From the NCBI GenBank assembly GCA_002470465.1, contig DKMD01000037.1:1-64000 (forward strand): a stretch of 64,000 bases of DNA, read 5' to 3'. The notes beneath the pieces are model-generated. The model was not told the origin of the DNA and made no database searches. It saw only the letters and a program-made list of their open reading frames with translations. Positions 61,518 to 64,000 of the stretch are shown in pieces. Made by a program: the position numbers and the translations under genes. Source of the stretch: Pluralibacter sp. UBA7423. GTDB lineage: Bacteria > Pseudomonadota > Gammaproteobacteria > Enterobacterales > Enterobacteriaceae. The first letter of the stretch is position 1. Each line of letters opens with the position of its first letter.

Positions 61518-61973
61518 CTATAAATGGGCTTTGGTATCGAGGTAGTTCTGCCGTTTGAGGTGACGAATAAGCACCCGCCCCTCCGGCATAAAATCGGTGC
61601 CGTAGCGAACAAGGCCGATGCCTTTCAGCTCGGCGTCAATGGCGTAGCGCAGCTCGCCGGGGATGTGCTGGTCGAGCAGGATGACGTTGATGCTTTTCAG
61701 GCGCGGCTCGTATTTGAGCAACACGTCGGAAAACGTCTTCAGTAACTGATGCGCGGTGCCCGGCATGCCTTGCAGGATTTTGGTCATATCCGGCAGGCCA
61801 TAATCCGGCAAATGTGCCAGCGTCCCGGCGCGGCAGTTGAGGATCCGCTGCATGTTGTCGAGCACGGACAAAATCACCTGGTTTTGTTCGCTGACCTGAT
61901 GGAGATCGAGGCCGCCGGTGAAGTTGCCCGCCAGCAGTTCATACAGCGAAGGGGTATTGTGTCCCTGGGCCAT
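61518..61973 (-). CDS. tssE: Type VI secretion baseplate subunit TssE
   Basis: TssE is the gp25-like wedge protein of the T6SS baseplate and starts sheath assembly. The 151-aa protein has the gp25/GpW fold pattern: CRAGTLAHLPDYGLPDMTKI and a C-terminal beta segment (GELRYAIDAELKG). ATG 61973 overlaps the tssJ stop by one base (TGATG); an upstream GTG is less likely. Confidence 0.93.
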   Translation of the reverse strand: MAQGHNTPSLYELLAGNFTGGLDLHQVSEQNQVILSVLDNMQRILNCRAGTLAHLPDYGLPDMTKILQGMPGTAHQLLKTFSDVLLKYEPRLKSINVILLDQHIPGELRYAIDAELKGIGLVRYGTDFMPEGRVLIRHLKRQNYLDTKAHL

Positions 61974-62518
61974 CACTTATCCTTAACAGGCTGTAGCGTC
62001 AGATGGTTGTTTCCGGCTTCCAGAATGCGTGGTTTATCAGGGTCCAATTCCTCCCGCTCAATGACCAGCTTCCAGGTGTTATTCTCCATATCCGGATGAC
62101 GGAACAACCCGACCACGGCCACGAACTGCGCATCGGCTTCCATCGGCATATCGAGGCTGGCATCACCGCCCGGTTTCACCACCACATCCCGACTGGATAA
62201 CAGATCGGCTTTCAGTACGGTTTCACCTTCTTTCAGTAGCTGCTGATAGACGGATTTATCGAAGGTTTTTCTGTCCCTGAGCTGATATACGCGAACGACA
62301 ACTGACTCGGACAAAGAATTGTTCTCTCGGGCATCGGTGTTCAGGGCCTCACGCGCGGTGAAATCCAGATGCAGCACTTTAATTTTTTTATAAAAGACGG
62401 AGGTAAATGCGGATTTAGTCCCATCGGTGACGCTTTGCGTCAGGCCACATCCTGTCAGGCCAGATGCCAGCAGCGGCAGCAGCCAAAGAGCGGGTTTAGT
62501 CAAACTTGTACGTAACAC
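61973..62518 (-). CDS. tssJ: Type VI secretion outer-membrane lipoprotein TssJ
   Basis: TssJ anchors the TssJLM membrane complex to the outer membrane. The 181-aa precursor has a lipoprotein signal with lipobox GLTGC, then a transthyretin-like beta sandwich with VRVYQLRDRKTF and FVAVVGLFRHPD. I chose the GTG start at 62518, preceded by AAGGAAA, because it gives a normal signal peptide; the longer frame would place 39 residues ahead. It overlaps the tssG end by 23 nt. Confidence 0.92.
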   Translation of the reverse strand: MLRTSLTKPALWLLPLLASGLTGCGLTQSVTDGTKSAFTSVFYKKIKVLHLDFTAREALNTDARENNSLSESVVVRVYQLRDRKTFDKSVYQQLLKEGETVLKADLLSSRDVVVKPGGDASLDMPMEADAQFVAVVGLFRHPDMENNTWKLVIEREELDPDKPRILEAGNNHLTLQPVKDK

Positions 62519-63581
62519 GTCGGTTTCCTTGTTGTGGTGTTGCGGACTGCAGGCCGCTGTAATAACCCAGCTCAGTCGTAAAGGTCTCAGGAATGTCATC
62601 AGAAAGCTCAGCCTCCCCGGCGCCCAACACGCCATTCATCCCGAGCCAGAATGCCCCTTCGCCGAGCGGAGGAGGCGTCAGCAGACGAGTGCTGACCGTC
62701 AGGTGGATTTTTGCCTTAAAGCGCCATCCCAGATACACCCGCAGCATCACCAGAAAGTCCTGATACAACAGCCCGTCTGGCTTCCAGCCCTGCACTTCCC
62801 GTTCATTATTCGTCGAGAGTGCAATCAGCAGTTGGCTATTCGCATCCATCGCTTCCTCACCCAATGGCGTATTGCCATCAAGCAGGAAATCATCATCAGC
62901 GTAAAAGCCTAAAGGCTGGCTGATTTCCACCGGTCGCAGGCAGTAAGGGCTAACTTTCACGGTGGTATCCGGGGCCAGCAGGGTTACCAGTGCCTGCATG
63001 CCCTCCTGGGTTTTTCCCGGCTGCCGCAGTACGCCGAGCAGCGCCAGAAAGCGCGATACTGGCGTGGCGATGTGATTCGCTGTGCCAGGAATGCCCAGCC
63101 CCACCAGGCCCAGCAACGACTGAGAAATAGCGTCGGTGCCGCCGGGTTCAAACGTGGCCGGATAGGAGTATTTACGCCAGATGCGGTAAAACTGGGTCAG
63201 GATGCGATGGCTGAAGATGTCGAGGAAGCCCTGCAGCGCCTCATGCCCTTCACGACGTTGGGTGATGTCATCGAGATAGGCTGTGGGCAACGGGGAATCC
63301 ACCCCATACATGCCCATAAAGGTGGTACGAACGACCGGCGGCTTGCTGTCATCCTCTTCATCGTATTCGACGGCTTTCAGTTCGCTCGCCGGAAAGCCCA
63401 TCCCCGGGTGCGGCACAAACCGCACCGGATCGTCACCAGGATGGCTGGTTGAGCCCATCAGTGGTTTGCCCGGATTCATCTTCTCCAGCAACTGGCAGAA
63501 GCGGTAAAAGTTTATCCGGTTAAGGTCAGCCTCGAGCCGCGGGGTCAACCGGGAATGCGGCGATTGTGCTTCTCTTCCCAT
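62496..63581 (-). CDS. tssG: Type VI secretion baseplate subunit TssG
   Basis: TssG is a baseplate wedge component that binds two TssF copies and TssE. The 361-aa protein shows the family N-terminus (INFYRFCQLLEKMNP) and PVVRTTFMGMYGVDSPLPT. It overlaps tssF by 37 nt and tssJ by 23 nt, which suggests tight coupling in one operon. Confidence 0.94.
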   Translation of the reverse strand: MGREAQSPHSRLTPRLEADLNRINFYRFCQLLEKMNPGKPLMGSTSHPGDDPVRFVPHPGMGFPASELKAVEYDEEDDSKPPVVRTTFMGMYGVDSPLPTAYLDDITQRREGHEALQGFLDIFSHRILTQFYRIWRKYSYPATFEPGGTDAISQSLLGLVGLGIPGTANHIATPVSRFLALLGVLRQPGKTQEGMQALVTLLAPDTTVKVSPYCLRPVEISQPLGFYADDDFLLDGNTPLGEEAMDANSQLLIALSTNNEREVQGWKPDGLLYQDFLVMLRVYLGWRFKAKIHLTVSTRLLTPPPLGEGAFWLGMNGVLGAGEAELSDDIPETFTTELGYYSGLQSATPQQGNRRVTYKFD

Positions 63582-64000
63582 TCCAGGCGTTCTCCGGTCG
63601 GTTGCAGAATAATAATCAGGCGGTTAAACAGATAGATATCGGTGTACAGCGCAAAGAAGCGACTCAGCATCTCACCAAACAGGCAGATATCCCCGCGACC
63701 GGCAAAGCCGTGGCTGTCGAGCGTCACCTCAATCTGCACACCGCGGACCAGGTAACCCTGCTCAAAGCGCTCCGTTTCACTGTGCTTCACGTCGATAATC
63801 GCTTCCAGGCGGCGGCGGTTCATCTCGCTGTCGGTCCATTCATACAGCGCCAGGGTACCGCGCAGCACATCGGCATTATCCATCATCGACAGGAAACCGC
63901 TCCCGAGGTGGCTCAGCACGCGCCAGTGAAAACGGTCCTGCGCCGGGGGATAACAGGGTAGCGTCGGCGCACACAGGTTACGGACGGCAATACTGGCCGA
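63545..64000 (-). CDS. tssF: Type VI secretion baseplate subunit TssF (partial, C-terminal end)
   Basis: Only the last 151 residues are present; the gene runs past the right edge. The conserved end is recognisable: FHWRVLSHL, then RGVQIEVTLDSHGFAGRGD and FGEMLSRFFALYTDIYLFNR. TssF forms the baseplate wedge core with TssG. The frame is open to the last base of the window. Confidence 0.93.
   Translation of the reverse strand, partial: SASIAVRNLCAPTLPCYPPAQDRFHWRVLSHLGSGFLSMMDNADVLRGTLALYEWTDSEMNRRRLEAIIDVKHSETERFEQGYLVRGVQIEVTLDSHGFAGRGDICLFGEMLSRFFALYTDIYLFNRLIIILQPTGERLEWEEKHNRRIPG

Overview
The window is chromosomal DNA of an Enterobacteriaceae bacterium, most likely Enterobacter or a close relative such as Lelliottia or Leclercia. 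Gene order follows the E. coli flhDC to dcm segment (flhDC-uspC-otsBA-araFGH-ftnB ... fliAZ, fliC, fliDST, fliE, fliF-R, rcsA ... dcm-yedJ). Protein sequences are close to, but distinct from, E. coli. The genus is inferred from overall resemblance, not from a marker gene.

Layout. (1) 1-8.3 kb: flagellar master regulator flhDC, universal stress gene uspC, trehalose synthesis otsBA and the L-arabinose ABC transporter araFGH. (2) 8.3-19.5 kb: two ferritins (ftnB, ftnA) separated by genes that E. coli lacks at this position: a Dcu-type dicarboxylate carrier, a DHA2-type MFS pump, an RpiB/LacAB-like isomerase and a periplasmic-sensor HD-GYP phosphodiesterase. yecJ, yecR, tyrP and yecA keep E. coli-like context. 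(3) 19.6-24.6 kb: tRNA-Leu, tRNA-Cys and tRNA-Gly genes, pgsA, uvrC-uvrY, yecF and sdiA. (4) 24.9-28.3 kb: cystine uptake and D-cysteine breakdown (tcyN, tcyL, dcyD, tcyJ). (5) 28.4-33.6 kb: fliZ, fliA and flagellin fliC, facing fliDST across back-to-back sigma-28 promoters. (6) 33.7-36.8 kb: alpha-amylase amyA, lipoprotein yedD and a two-gene membrane-protein operon. (7) 36.9-38.65 kb: a small prophage scar flanked by a 19-bp near-perfect direct repeat, one copy of which is the 3' end of fliE. (8) 38.6-49.75 kb: fliE and the fliFGHIJK and fliLMNOPQR operons encoding basal body, switch and export apparatus. (9) 50-59.3 kb: rcsA, dsrB, yodD, the small RNA dsrA, yedP, dgcQ, yodC, yedI, yedA, vsr, dcm, yedJ and a yedR-like gene. 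(10) 59.6 kb to the end: the end of a type VI secretion cluster (tssF, tssG, tssJ, tssE, an unknown gene and a tagA/VasL-type gene), which continues past the right edge.

Functionally the window is dominated by motility and the decision to stop moving. FlhDC, FliA, FliZ and FliT control flagellar synthesis. RcsA, DsrA, DgcQ, UvrY, SdiA and the HD-GYP protein belong to envelope-stress, c-di-GMP, carbon-storage and quorum-sensing circuits that feed into that decision. The most unusual observation is the fliE attachment-site scar: an integrase remnant fused to the start of another phage gene, two unrecognised small genes, and a displaced copy of the fliE tail about 1.7 kb away. No CRISPR array, rRNA gene or intact insertion sequence was seen.
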